Assembly: GCF_000247815.1 (NCBI RefSeq)
Contig: NC_021683.1
Location: forward strand, 6,619,880 to 6,683,879
Origin: Ficedula albicollis
Taxonomy: Eukaryota; Chordata; Aves; Passeriformes; Muscicapidae
DNA: 64,000 bases
Reading direction: 5' to 3'
In this document: positions 29,501-41,400 of the stretch, piece by piece
Layout of the letters: every line of letters begins with the position of its first letter
How positions within the stretch are numbered: position 1 is the first letter of the stretch
Notes under the pieces: generated by a model
The model's database searches: none
Seen by the model: the letters and a program-made list of their open reading frames with translations, nothing else
Told to the model about the DNA's origin: nothing
Translations under genes and position numbers: made by a program

Positions 29501-32500
29501 GCCGCGATGGAGCCAGCACTCAGCCATTGGCTGCCGCGGGAATTATTCATGCTCCAATTGGCCCCAAATACCCTTGTTTATGAAGGAAAAACGCCTGGCA
29601 CCGCGCGGTACCTTCTCCATCTTCCCTCTTTGGGCAGACGGAGACAGGCGGGTGTCTGGGCTTGCATCCCCCAGCGCCGATGGGGCAGCGCTGCCTGTGC
29701 CCACTGCACACACCTGGCTCCAGCAGCAGGGAACACACCGGGAACACACCGAGAACACACCGGGAACACACTGAGAGCACACTGAGAACACACAGAGAAC
29801 ACACCGGGAACACACCGGGAACACGCCAGGAACACACCACGAACACACCGGGAACATACCTTGAACACACTGAGAGCACACCAGGAACACACAGAGAAAA
29901 CACCGGGAACACACCGGGAACACACCAGGAACACACCACGAACACACCGGGAACACACCGGGAACACACTGAGAGCACACTGAGAACACACAGAGAACAC
30001 ACCGGGAACACAGTGAGAGCACACTGAGCACACCCAGAACACACCGAGAGCACACCGAGAGCAGACCAAGAGCACACCGGGAACACACAGAGAGCACACC
30101 GAGAGCACACCAAGAACACACTGACAACACACCGACAACACACCGAGAAAACCCTTCTGTGGCTGAGCCTGCAGAGCCCCGGCCAAGGCCCTGCAGCCAT
30201 GCCCAGCACACACACAGGGCAGCACACACACAGCCACAGATGGACACGGGCACACCCCAAAGAACAGCAGCAGGACACGCTGGCGTGCTCTGCCACGTGC
30301 ACATGGCCACGCGTGTGCATGCACAGGAACACGTACCAACACACACACTCAGGGGCTGGGCAAAACCGTGCCTGGCAGTGGAAAAACTGGAAAAATTAAT
30401 ACCATGCCCACACTGAAGCACATGCATTCCACAAAATGCTTGTGGCATGCCCCCCAGGCCAGGCCCTGTGTGTGTCAGCACATGTTCCTGTACATGTATG
30501 TCGTGGTCATGTGCATACCAGGAGCACACCTGCTGCATCCTCCTCCCGTGTGCTCAGCATCGCTAATGCTCGTGGATGCACGGTGAGCTGCACACCTGCA
30601 GAACCTTGTACACGTGTGCACAGAGGAGCACACACATGTGCACATGTGAACACTGCCCAGACACCTGTGTCACCTCACCCAGCAGCACGCTCAGCCCAGC
30701 TGCTGTGGGATGATGCACACAGGGGATGTGCAGGGTTTAGTCCGGACCTGGGCAGGCAAATAAAGCAGGAGGAGGGACAATCCAGCAGCTCCAGGGCGTT
30801 GGATCATGTCCCTGGACTGACACATGCTGTGTGCACACACACATGCGTGAGTATCCCCATGTGCACATGTGTGCAGGCAGATGATTTCTTCCCTGATTCC
30901 AACGAGGCTTTTTGCCACCACAGTCCCATACCCCCCAGCAGTCTGTGGGTGCCCTCCCCCTGCCTGCCCCTGCCCAGCCCAGCAGCACTGCCCAGCTTGG
31001 CATGACTGGCACAAAGCTGGGCAATCGTGGATGGAGAAGGTCACAGTCCCTTCAATGCCTTTCAGAAACCCAGTGAAAGCCATGTCCTACAAAACAAGTC
31101 AGGGCTGCACAGCCAAAAGGGTATGGGAGAAAGGACAGACAGGCAGAGGGATGACATTCACACTGCCTCCACCAGAGAGGCTTTACTCTGCACTGCTTTG
31201 TCCTGTGGGGAGCTCCGACCCAGGCCTGGAAAGACACACCTCTGTGAGTGAAGGACCGTGTGTGATGGGGAAGCCCAGTTCCCAGATGGTTCCTGGCACT
31301 CCAGCTGCTGTTTTTGCTTTCCCCAGCCCTGCTGCCTGTAAAGCCAAAGACCATGACAGCCACAGTCCCCAGAAAAAAAAACCAAGAGATGCAGAGGGAC
31401 AATAAAAGACAGAAAGTGGTTAATAGGAGACAGAAGGGGTGGAAGAGCCAAGGTGAATGCAAAAGGGCTTCAGGGAGATGGGAGGGCTGAGCAAGGCTGA
31501 CTTTGCTTGAATAGCATCAAATGGGATTTGCCACTGCCTTGGCTACTAGCCCATTTGCCTGGCAGATGGCCCAGACCTCCTGCAGGATCCAGGGCACCCA
31601 GGTCCCAGGGCACCTGCCCCCAGCTCTCCTGCACCTTGGCTTATGTCCCAAGGGCTTTACTTTGGCTGGTGGCAGAAGTGGGGGCTCCCCAGTGCCCCCA
31701 CTGCACCAGCCAGGCCTGAGCATCCCATCAAAGACTGGCTGGAGGGAGAGGCAGACAGACAGTGAAGAGTTAAGCTGGGAGCTGGATTGGATTATCCCAA
31801 GGAGGTGAGCCCAGAAAATTGGGTAAGATCTCCCCAAAGAATGGCACACAGCCCCCAGACTTTGTACTGCACCAACTTGCAAATGTCAGAGTGGAGAAAA
31901 GGAGGGGGTTGCCCTGGCATAGCCCAGGAAAGTCAGCCCATCCCTACCCTGAGGCTCTTGGAGGGGAACCAAGAGGACACGGGGTCTGGCTGGCTTGGGA
32001 AAAGCTGCCTTGATCATTGCCCAGTTCCTTTTTTAGGTCCCGAGGGCATGGAGGTGGCATCCCTGTGGCATTTGCAGTCCAGAGCTGCTTCACTTGGGCA
32101 CCACCAGGGACACAGTTCAGTGCCACCGTGGGCCACCCCCTGAAATACACAACAATTGTCCTGGGAGGGTCATTGCTCTTTAATATTCCCTGAGTGCCAA
32201 CCAAGCCCTGACCCAGCAGAGCTGAGTGAGAGCCATTCCGGTGCCTCTGGTGCTACTGAGAGCTCCGGGCAGCCTGGCACTGCCACCTCCCTCCCCACCC
32301 TGGTCCCCACAGAGGGAGCCTGGTGCAGGATGAGCCTGGGCAGAGTGTGAGAGTGATGCAGACCAACGTGGGAGCCAGGCACAAGCTGAGCTCCCATGAA
32401 TCCCAGAACTGGGGCTCCTCTGGAGAGTAGAAATGGAGGTACAAGATGGGCAGGTGGCAGCCAAGAGAGCAGAGGGGCCCTGTTCTCCGGGAGTGGTGGG

Positions 32501-33477
32501 TGGTAAAGGGGGCAATGCCCCAGCCCTCCAAAAGAGAAAGAGGCTTTCAAACATCCTTATGTAAGCAGGGAGCTGGCATTGCCTGGGAAACCATTGCCAT
32601 GGCAATGGTAGAGGGGCTGGAAAAGCAGCTCAGCCTTCCTGAGAAGAAATTGCCTGTTTTAAAGGTTTTGTCCCCAGCCCATGGCCAAGTGCCCACCAGC
32701 CACATCCGAGCGCCAGCACAGAGATGCCAGGGAGCATCCTCCATCCCCTCCTGACAAGGACCATGATGGATGTGCAGACACTGACCAGGCACTGCATCCC
32801 CACAAAAAAGGGACAGCAACACCCCTGAGTCCACTCAGTGTCCCCCAGCCCTCCTCAGGCACAGGCTGTTGTTCCACGTGAAACCCGGGGTGGGCAGCAC
32901 CTCCCACGGCTGGTCCTACCTTCCAGTCTGTGTCCACAGTGGAGAGGAAGACATCTCCTGAGGTCTCCTGGGATGAGAAGGAGCCATTAGGGACAGGGAC
33001 ACCCCTCAGTTTTGCAGCACCCTCCCATCCAGCTTGCAAAGCCCCCTGACACCACAGACACCCACTCCCTGGGGCTTCAGGGGACACAGAGCCTACACAC
33101 ACACCTCCACAACAGCTGCACACGGGTGTGTGTGTTACCTGCACACACAGGTGTGTGTTAGCAAGATGTGCAACACACATCCATCATCCCACCAAACCTG
33201 AACCTGCGCTCAGCCACACAGGCTTATCACCACCAGCACACACACACCGAGGACCACAAATGTGCACCCAAAACCAGCACACACACAGAGTACCACACAC
33301 ATGCCCAGTGCCAGCACACAACCCCTCCCAAGCCCCTGTGTCCTGGTGCCCCACATGCAGGAGCCAGAGCCAGCTCCAAACTCACCAGCTCAGCGTCCTG
33401 TCCCCGCAGCAGCGGCTTCTCCTCGGTGAAGCGCAGCTCGTGCAGCCCTGCCATGGTCATCTCCTGCAGCAGCAGCC
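17391..33477 (-). CDS. NDRG4: NDRG4, complete short-form coding sequence plus long-form N-terminal exons
   Basis: N-myc downstream-regulated gene 4, a cytoplasmic NDR-family protein with an alpha/beta-hydrolase fold that has lost catalysis; in vertebrates it acts in brain and heart (cell survival, cardiomyocyte proliferation). Short-form exons: 29282-29302, 25623-25728, 24322-24442, 23988-24050, 23730-23790, 23350-23436, 23197-23253, 22750-22853, 22208-22264, 22060-22111, 21479-21526, 21208-21243, 20927-20978 and 19540-19694. They total 1,020 nt, giving 339 residues and a stop, the same length as the human short form. All introns are GT-AG and every phase matches. The usual nucleophile elbow is GVGAG, with Gly in place of Ser. 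The tail has [11 protein letters not shown] phosphosite-like repeats and ends NHTMEVSC. Long-form exons 33386-33477 and 32920-32967 replace MPECWDG. Assignment to NDRG4 over NDRG1-3 rests on the MPECWDG start and the MEVSC end. Confidence 0.96.
17755..17792. repeat. AT microsatellite in the NDRG4 3' UTR
   Basis: Alternating TA dinucleotides with a few interruptions, self-complementary, so able to form an AU hairpin in the transcript. Confidence 0.85.
19540..19694 (-). CDS. NDRG4: NDRG4 last coding exon and stop
   Basis: 155 bp from acceptor gtgcag to TGA at 19540-19542. It encodes the tail [20 protein letters not shown] onward, ending [11 protein letters not shown]. The RSRTAS and LTSASS stretches are Ser/Thr-rich, like the phosphorylated C-terminal tails of NDRG proteins. 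Confidence 0.95.
20456..20912. repeat. CA-rich microsatellite block in an NDRG4 intron
   Basis: A pure CA run at about 20511-20537 is embedded in roughly 450 bp of interrupted CACA sequence, including two related units around caacagacctgcaa. The Cys/Val- and Thr/His-rich ORFs here are products of the repeat. Confidence 0.9.
20927..20978 (-). CDS. NDRG4: NDRG4 exon [17 protein letters not shown]
   Basis: 52 bp, acceptor ctacag, donor gtgagt; it ends with the A of the next ATG codon (Met of MPSASM). The last helix of the fold. A GAGCT repeat lies just upstream and a CA-rich block follows in the next intron. Confidence 0.94.
20997..21032. repeat. GAGCT pentanucleotide repeat
   Basis: About six to seven tandem copies of the 5-mer GAGCT (or CTGAG), next to the acceptor of the PGKLTEAF exon of NDRG4. 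Confidence 0.85.
21208..21243 (-). CDS. NDRG4: NDRG4 exon [12 protein letters not shown]
   Basis: A 36-bp exon of 12 codons, acceptor ttgcag, donor gtgagc. It carries the position of the catalytic-His region of hydrolases and is conserved with mammals. Confidence 0.93.
21479..21526 (-). CDS. NDRG4: NDRG4 exon [16 protein letters not shown]
   Basis: 48 bp, 16 codons, phase 0 on both sides, acceptor ccacag, donor gtagga. Confidence 0.94.
22060..22111 (-). CDS. NDRG4: NDRG4 exon [17 protein letters not shown]
   Basis: 52 bp, acceptor ttccag, donor gtgagt. LVVGDNAP is the beta strand and loop that carries the acid residue in true hydrolases. Confidence 0.94.
22208..22264 (-). CDS. NDRG4: NDRG4 exon [18 protein letters not shown]
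   Basis: 57 bp, phase C|..|CG. Acceptor atcag, donor gtaaga. The [10 protein letters not shown] motif is diagnostic for NDRG proteins of this clade. Confidence 0.94.
22750..22853 (-). CDS. NDRG4: NDRG4 exon [20 protein letters not shown]
   Basis: 104 bp, continuing [14 protein letters not shown] and ending with two bases of a Gly codon. Acceptor cacag, donor gtgagt. Cap-region helices. Confidence 0.95.
23197..23253 (-). CDS. NDRG4: NDRG4 exon [19 protein letters not shown]
   Basis: 57 bp, 19 codons, phase 0 on both sides, acceptor ccacag, donor gtaagg. Part of the helical cap region. Confidence 0.94.
23350..23436 (-). CDS. NDRG4: NDRG4 exon [20 protein letters not shown]
   Basis: 87 bp, 29 codons, phase 0 on both sides, acceptor ctgcag, donor gtgagc; it ends GWIDWAAAK, a conserved NDR segment. 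Confidence 0.95.
23730..23790 (-). CDS. NDRG4: NDRG4 exon with the degenerate nucleophile elbow
   Basis: 61 bp encoding [21 protein letters not shown] hydrolase would have GxSxG here; this sequence has GVGAG, the expected non-catalytic NDR form. Acceptor ttcag, donor gtgagc. Confidence 0.95.
23988..24050 (-). CDS. NDRG4: NDRG4 exon [20 protein letters not shown]
   Basis: 63 bp with both junctions splitting Gly codons (GG|G). Acceptor ccgcag, donor gtgagt. It forms the helix before the pseudo-nucleophile elbow. Confidence 0.95.
24322..24442 (-). CDS. NDRG4: NDRG4 exon [13 protein letters not shown]
   Basis: 121 bp, acceptor gacag and donor gtaggt. It encodes [20 protein letters not shown] then [19 protein letters not shown]. 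The HVDAPGQ segment is a hallmark of the NDR family. Confidence 0.95.
25623..25728 (-). CDS. NDRG4: NDRG4 first shared exon
   Basis: 106 bp, acceptor ccccag and donor gtgagt. It encodes [20 protein letters not shown] then [15 protein letters not shown] plus one base, the opening beta strands of the hydrolase-like fold. Both N-terminal variants splice to it. Confidence 0.95.
25882..27381. repeat. 1.5-kb tandem duplication, copy A
   Basis: Starts in a GGGAA purine array and runs to cagcctgttg at 27359, followed by the second purine array. It matches the next 1.5 kb at an offset of exactly 1,500 bp. I see no difference line by line outside the arrays. It lies within the NDRG4 intron between the MPECWDG exon and the shared exon. 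Confidence 0.95.
26864..26925 (+). mobile_element. MIR-like SINE fragment (repeated in copy B at 28364-28425)
   Basis: The stretch gacactgaggcagaggaagg followed by ggcccaaggtcacagagcag resembles the MIR core and tail, an ancient amniote SINE. A second MIR-like piece in reverse orientation (cctcagtttccctgtctagg) is at 26288-26307. Old and short, so only moderately sure. Confidence 0.5.
27382..28859. repeat. 1.5-kb tandem duplication, copy B
   Basis: Second copy of the same unit, ending at cagcctgttg where unique sequence resumes. The identical paired ORFs in both copies are duplicates of non-coding sequence. Confidence 0.95.
29282..29302 (-). CDS. NDRG4: NDRG4 short-form first coding exon (MPECWDG)
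   Basis: Seven codons from the ATG at 29302 to the donor gtaggt, identical to the mammalian short-form start MPECWDG. It joins in phase 0 to the EHDIETPYG exon. Confidence 0.93.
29388..29570 (-). promoter_or_regulatory. NDRG4: NDRG4 short-form core promoter (TATA and CCAAT boxes)
   Basis: On the minus strand a TATAAAT box lies at 29419-29425, about 120 bp upstream of the MPECWDG start codon. CCAAT boxes are at 29526-29530 and 29557-29561, 100-140 bp further upstream. The spacing suggests a transcription start near 29,390. The surrounding DNA is CpG-rich. Expression data would be needed to confirm it. Confidence 0.6.
29728..30155. repeat. 11-bp minisatellite, consensus GGGAACACACC
   Basis: Roughly 38 tandem, imperfect 11-bp units (variants with GAGAGCACACC and GAGAACACACT). 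It lies 160-590 bp upstream of the NDRG4 short-form promoter boxes. Cys/Val/Phe-rich ORFs of 250-330 codons across it are repeat artefacts. Confidence 0.92.
30156..32919 (-). other. NDRG4: NDRG4 DNA between the two alternative first-exon groups
   Basis: About 2.8 kb of GC-rich, CA-sprinkled intronic sequence with no recognised exon or repeat family. It forms an intron for long-form transcripts and upstream DNA for the short form. Confidence 0.6.
32920..32967 (-). CDS. NDRG4: NDRG4 long-form second exon
   Basis: 48 bp, acceptor tcccag and donor gtagga, encoding [16 protein letters not shown]. It splices in phase 0 to the shared exon beginning EHDIETPYG, matching the known TDWKEHDIE junction of long NDRG4 isoforms. 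Confidence 0.9.
33386..33477 (-). CDS. NDRG4: NDRG4 long-form exon carrying MAGLHELRF
   Basis: 92 bp, acceptor gggcag and donor gtgagt. It encodes [20 protein letters not shown] followed by [10 protein letters not shown]. Human NDRG4 has isoforms starting at the equivalent MAGL methionine; starting there gives 371 residues, the known human long-form length. The reading frame is open back to the acceptor, so a still longer form using an upstream exon is possible; that exon was not found. Confidence 0.88.
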
Positions 33478-36049
33478 CTGCCCAGGGCAAGGGAGATGTC
33501 AGGGCAGCTCCTGCCTCAATTCTCTTTGCCCCAGCCCTCCGGATCCCCATGGGTCTCCCTCCCATAGGGACCCAAATCAGCTTCACTCCACCCATCCACT
33601 ATGGGGACTTGGTGCCTCAGCTTGTCCAGGGGCTGCAGTGAGCCCCTCTGCTGGGAGCTGGCAGCAGGCACAGAGCAGACAGTGCCTAGATGAGCTCCCA
33701 GCTCCTACCCAGGTCCAGTTCTCCCAGTTAAGGACAAACCTATCTCCAGGGCAAACCGAGGGACCAACCTCATCTGTCCATGCTGGTCACCTCAGTAAGC
33801 ACCAGAGCAAGAACATCCAAATTCCCATCCCAGCTTTGAGCATCAGTCAAAGACAGAAAATCCAAATTTTCAGCCAGTTTTAGGCTGTAGAGAGGTATGA
33901 ATGGGACAGAGGGAGATCTCCCTGCATAGGCAGAATGAGGGGTAATGTTTCTCAGCCATGCTGGGAAGCCGAGAGATGTTCCAAGCAGAAAGAGAACAGA
34001 GAGACAGCCTGAAGTTTGTATAGCAATGATGGAAGAAATCCAAATGTGAAGCCTTTGCTCCCAAAGTCTTCTCCTTGTCTGTGTATCAGGTACTGGCCAG
34101 TCAGTACCTCAGCCCCACAACTTGGAGGGACACACTTCTCCATAGAGCTGCTGCTCAGCAGTGGTGTGAGACTGGGTGCTGCTGACCCCAACCAGCACTG
34201 GCATCTCCAAAAACACCCCAGGCACAAGCCCAGAGAGCAAAAGAGAGCAAGAAGATCAGCAGCTGGCTATACACAGAAGGTGAAAGACATGGGGACATAG
34301 GGAACAGTCCAGGCTCCCCTGTGTTTAAATGGGATGGGTAACTGGCAAGTCCCAGTGCCAGGGGATTATCTGCATACAAGCAGGATCCAGATCTCTGGCA
34401 TTGCCTTTGCAGCCTTTCTTTTCACCCTTTCCACAAGACCAAGCCTTCAGACAAGTTGTTGCTTCTCCAGATGGACCAGCACTGATCCCACGTCCCCTCA
34501 GCTGTCTCCTCCTTGTGCAATCTCCCTGGACATGGGGATGGTTTGAGCTGTAGGAGCACTGCAGCAGACACAGACCCCTCCATCCGCACAGCCTCGGCTG
34601 AGCTGCTTCACACCTCATCCACCTCCAAACCTAGATCAGTCCAGGCTGACGATGTGGAAAAGCCAAGAAATGCCACGAATATTGGAAGGCCACCAGGAAT
34701 ATAGGTGCTGGTCATAAACTTCTCTCCAAAGTCGGGTTTCGCTCCTCTGACCGGGTTTTCCATTCAAAACTCAAGAAGGCTGTGCCACCTGCCTGCTTTC
34801 TGCAGACACGGCACTTTGCCTTGCTCCTTGGGAGCCATCCAACAATCCAGAACTGTTTGGAGGGAGAAACACCACTGCGAAGCCTCTCGAGATTCCCAGG
34901 GCACCCAGCACCAGGAGTCTCTGTGTCACCCCCTGCCCAGAGGGTCCCACCAGGCCAGGGGATGTGGAGAGGTGCCATCAGCCCCATGGAGAGGCACAAG
35001 TGAGGGGCACACTGTTCCAGGCTGGGCTGCTGCTGCTGGGGACATGGCTCTGTGCACAGGGACAGCCCTGGGCTGCAGCCTGCCAGCACAGCCAAGCCAA
35101 CACAGCCTGCAGAGCCACCACTTGAGCAACCCCACAGCCCCAGGGGAGAAAAACAGGAGAAAAATCAGCCTCACCGATAGCTGGGTCTGGAAGAGAGCAG
35201 GAGCGTCCCAGGCTGAGCACACCAACCCACCGTGTGGCCACGGCCCCAGGGTGGCTGGGAACAGCACTCAGCCTATGGTGAATGCCTTTAATAATTACAG
35301 CCTGCAGCTAATGTGGGAGGGAGGGTGGCTGAGCCATGAGGAAAGGCCCCGTGACCTTGTTTGTGTGGTGGGGGGAAAGCTGGCTCAGGGGGGACGTGGC
35401 AGAGCCCTGCACCAACCAGCATCCTCCCCAGCACGGGGTGGACAGTCTCCTAAAGTGGTGCTGAGTGTGGGAACAGAGGAGGGATCAGTAAGCCAGGATC
35501 AGTAAGCAGGGTCACAACCATGCTGCACCTTCCCTGGGTGCTCTGCTTCCCATGGCACCCCACAGGAACCCTCGTCCCTGCTCCTGGAAGCATAGCTGTG
35601 GGCTGTGGGCACTCTCACCCTGCCCCACTGGGCCACTTTTGCTGTGGAGGGCTGGTGAGGAAGCCACAGCTCCAGGTCTCCTACCCTAAACAACCTGGCT
35701 CCCATCTTATGCCAGGGTAATGTGCCCAGCAACGAGCCCTTTTCCTTGCAGCTCACCCCAGTGCACCCCTTCCCAGAGTACCACCCCAAACACACCCATA
35801 TCTGCTCCCACTCTGCCTTCCCAGTGTGGTGCCACAGTTTCCTAGGCACAGCCAGGACATGTCTCTTCCCTAATTGTCAATCAGTTCCAAACCCAGCAGG
35901 ACATAAGTGCTCTGTCTGGGACTAGTGCTCTGCCCCACCAGGGCCCTGGCACTGTGTATATAGATGGGGACAGGGACAGCCACATTGGCTTACCTCCCCC
36001 AGGGATCTGCAGCCCACTGCTAGCTAACTGGAGGAGAACCAGCTTATAG

Positions 36050-36050
<1 letters not shown>
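33478..36050. other. Sequence upstream of the NDRG4 MAGL exon
   Basis: No exon recognised. The conserved short exon that precedes LLLQ in the longest mammalian NDRG4 form should be somewhere upstream of 33477, but I could not find it here or further right. Confidence 0.5.

Positions 36051-36081
<31 letters not shown>
36051..36081. repeat. ATT trinucleotide microsatellite
   Basis: About ten uninterrupted ATT units. Confidence 0.95.
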
Positions 36082-36083
<2 letters not shown>

Positions 36084-36670
36084 AATCATGATCACAACAA
36101 GGCTGTGAGCTCCATTTCACATTTGGCAGCATTTCTGGTCACAGGGCAGGGATCCCTCAGATGCTGCCTCAGTCTCACAGGAGTCCCCACGCTGAGACCT
36201 GCGTGCTGCCCTGGCACAGAGGTGCTGCCCACAGGATGTTGGCACGGATACCTGGGGCTGACTGAGGCAGACAAATCGGGAGAAGTGAGGGCTGGCCCCT
36301 GCCAGGCAGCGAAGCCAAGGCAGCCTTCAGTGAGGCTGGAAGAGGGAGGAAGGGAACTTGCAGCTCAGTCTGAGCCACGGCCGTGTGCCCACAGCATTGC
36401 CCCCCGAGCAGAACCGATGGGGGAGCACGATGGGGTGAAGGAAAACCCCAAAGTGACACGGCCTGGGCCACATCCTGCTCCACCGGTGCAGGAGGAACAC
36501 CCACAGCTTTCTCTGAACCCGGGAGGAACACAGGTCTGCCCCCAGCAGCCCCCACAAAGCAGCCGGACAGTGTGGTCCAGCTGAGGGGTGCAGGACCGGG
36601 CAGCCACAGTCGCCAGGCCGGGGACACGGAGCCACTGGCGGGCTGAGCAGGGTCTGGGGTGGCGGTGGCA

Positions 36671-36746
36671 GCAGGGGGCTCTCTGGGGGCTCCCTGGGGG
36701 CTCTCTGGGGGCTCCCTGGGGGCTCCCTGGGGGCTCTCTGGGGCTC
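36671..36746. repeat. 11-bp minisatellite (CTCTCTGGGGG / CTCCCTGGGGG)
   Basis: About seven units with a C/T difference between variants, at the left edge of the CpG-rich block that contains the long poly-C run. Confidence 0.88.
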
Positions 36747-36994
36747 AGGCTGTCTCGCAGCGGCTGTTGCTAAGAGCAGCCTCCTTCGCAGCCCAGCGCG
36801 CTCGCCGGGGCAGCGGGGAGACTCCCGGGGGAGGCCGGCTGAGGAGCAGGGAGGCACCGCAGGGATGCTCCGGCAATCCCCGGGCACCCCCAGCCCCGGC
36901 TGTCTGCTGGGCGGCCCCTTTTGCCAGGGGGCTGCCGACTCCTTTCCCCTTCCCCCAGCACCCCCGGGCTGGGCTTTCCCCGCCGCAGCACGCA

Positions 36995-38386
<1,392 letters not shown>

Positions 38387-38480
38387 CGGTGCTGGGGGAG
38401 GCGGGAGCGAACGGGAGATGGAGACTGCGGGAGGCACACGGAGCAATGCAGCGCGGGGGCTGCACGGGGGATGGAGGCTG

Positions 38481-41400
38481 CCGGGGACACACATCACCCT
38501 GTAGGGAACCAGGCAGATCCCACAGTGGGACCGTGGTGGCCAATAGGTCCAACAGGTCCCTGTGGTCGTGGAGTCCCAAAAGCAGGGGACAGTGGGAGCC
38601 CCCGGGAGCCCCAGGTATGGACCATACACAAAGGGTCTGGGGCTGCCTGAGAGCAGGGGAAGGCGATAATCGAGGTGCTTGGGGAGGATCTGGGACAAGA
38701 GGGGACCTGTGCACAACGATACCTGGAACACAGCCATTGGTGGCCAAGGCATGTAGGGAGTCCTGGAGAGTGGGGCCATGAAGGACAAAGGGCTTGGGAG
38801 TACCTGGGAACACAAACACGGATGACAAGGGACCTGAGGGTCCTCTGGACCATGGGAGTGCAGGTTCCCCTGGGCATAGGATGGTCCCAATCAAGGTTGC
38901 CAGGTGGTTGCAGGATAAGAAGGACCTCTGCAATGAGGGGTCTCCACAACAGGGCCATAATGGTCTGGGGCTGCCAGGGGGTGCAGATGGTGACAGTCAA
39001 GAAGGATCACCCATGAGTGCAGACTGTGACTGGGGTCATGATGACACACACTGATGCTGGAGGTGTAGGGTGGCAGCTGGTTGGGGTAGAGCAGGAGGTT
39101 GTGAATCACTTGAATCACTTGAATTCTCTTGAATTGGGAGAACTGGGACGTTGAGGACAGAGGGCTCTGGCATGCCCCAGAGCAAAGGTTGAATCCTGCT
39201 TGTCTCCAAGCTGGACAAGGTCATCCTGCCACAATTCCTTCCTCTGTAATTCTTTGGTATCACTTTAACTGATTTTTTTCCTACATTTAGGGATGTAACA
39301 GCCTCCAGTTCCACACTGGCTGAGGCAACTGCACAGGACATACCTGAATGTTCTTATCCAGGACATTAAAACTTATTAAAACTGGCCCTTATCAAAACAT
39401 CCCTGTGGGGAGCTCCTGAGGACCCTATAACTTCCTCTCAGTGGCTTGGTTCCTCAGCACCTAGGTTGAATCAGGTATCCCAGAGCTCAATCTTATCCCC
39501 TCTCAGACAGCCACAGTGGCCAAGAGACCCCTCTGCTCCAGGGCACCTTTGCCTACTGGGCCATGGGGTGCCTTGAAAGCAGCCACAGGCAGCTCATCCT
39601 ACAAACAGCTGCTGAGGGGCTGGAGAAATGTCTGCTTGTACTGACATTCATCCTTGGTACATCCATTTTAACAGCTTGTCCCAGGCTTTTTGGATGGCAA
39701 CCAGATTTCAGCTGATTTCAACCTCTCCCGCTGAGTCACCACGAGCTCTGCATCCAGGCTGCATTTGCCTGTTCACCTCAAAGAGAGGAAAAGCCCGTGA
39801 TGTCAGGGAGCTCAGGGACTCTTAAATCCCTCAACTAGGAGCCAGCCCCTCACCTAGCACTTCAATGGGATCAGATCCTCCCTGCCTTCAGCACTGCTTT
39901 TCCCCCGCTTCTGTGGGTCCAGCAGACAGGGGGTTTTCTCTGAACTGGTCAGGGATGAGATAGTGTTGGTTCTGATCTTCCTGACATTGCCTACATTCAA
40001 ATCACCTCCTCCTCCTTCAGTTGCCAGGGGTTTCTACAGGAATAAATTATTCTTCATGCTTGGGATTTATCTCCTCCTCAGCAGTCACACCTCCAAGCAG
40101 AGAGGCAGAGGGGGCCAGAACTGCTGAACCCATGGATGCCATTGATGCCAAGAGAGAGGTGGCAGGACTCGAGGCCCTGGGACCTTTCATTTTCCCTATG
40201 TCTAGAAGAAACCTGGAAAGACTTCATGAAAAATGCAGAGACCATAAAGCTCCAACAAAAATGCTCCAGCACGACCCTGTTCCCCCCTCCCAAAGCTCCT
40301 GTTGTGATGGTGCCCTCTCGACCTGGCAGAGGTGGGACCTCTAACCCTGCTGCAGGGAGCTCTGCAGCCCTTGGCCACCCTTCCCACAGTGGACCCAGTG
40401 CTGGCAGTGCCACAAGGACCCATCCTGTGGTGGGCAGCTGGTGGTGGACAGAGCACACAGCTGCCATCAGCAGACAGGGACGTAGAGGTGACCAGCATGG
40501 GAAGCAGAGGCCTGAATGCAAGCCCCGAGGCAGGGCAGGGTTTGACACACGTCTGACAGCTCCAGGCTGCGTCCTGTGCTGCACACAGGGCTGATCTGGG
40601 GGCAGGAGGAGGAGCAGCCTGGGGCAGATGTGCTGGCTGTCCATGCTGGCTGTGCAGGGGACCAGCACAATCGATGTGCCTGTATTGAAGAGCTTCATGG
40701 GGATCAGGTACCACCCCGAGGCACAGGCAGTCCAGTGACGATGTGCAGAGGAGTCACTGCTAAATTTAGCCTCATTTGTGCGTGAGTGTGATGTTTGTAT
40801 TCTTGCCCTTAAATAAAAACATTGTCTGGAGCCAGTGGTGGCTGGTTCTTCTTTGCTCAGTCCTAGACCTTGGATGGGTTGTTTCAGTTAAGCTATTCAA
40901 AAGAGGAAGAAACGGGAATTAGAAGTTGGTGAGATATATTCCAAAGACCTATTTTCAAAAATGGTCAGGAGCCATTTCCCAGAATCCAGCAGTGCACAAA
41001 GCAGTGAGAGTGTGACTGGTGGCTGTGGGGATGTGCTGGTGCTGAGGGAGAGGTGTTTTCCAGGTGAAGCTGCTCCGTGGGCATGGGATCACATGCTGGA
41101 GCCTTGACCATAGTGAGAGGTGTCCTGGGCTTGAGGCAGCAGTGCTGGAGTATCAGCTGTTGGTGATGGGCCCCATCCTGCATCCCACCTTGGCTGGACA
41201 TCCCACCCCTAGAGCAGGCACAGTCTGCCCCAGCCTTTCATCCACAGGGCAGCAAAAGGCCCACACCTTGCTGGCTCCAAAATAATCAGAGCCAGAATGA
41301 CAGCAGGGCAATTAGATCTTAGGTGCCCCGAAAGAGACACATCAAACCCTGCCCAGAGGTCCCAGATTGGTACCAGGATGGGTTGGTACCCCCAGAACTG

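Noticed and set aside
29543..30538. 331-codon Cys/Val-rich minus-strand ORF
   Set aside because: Product of the 11-bp GGGAACACACC minisatellite.
40021..40815. Plus-strand ORFs ending near an AATAAA
   Set aside because: No homology, overlapping frames of equal quality and no splice signals; left as unannotated intergenic DNA.
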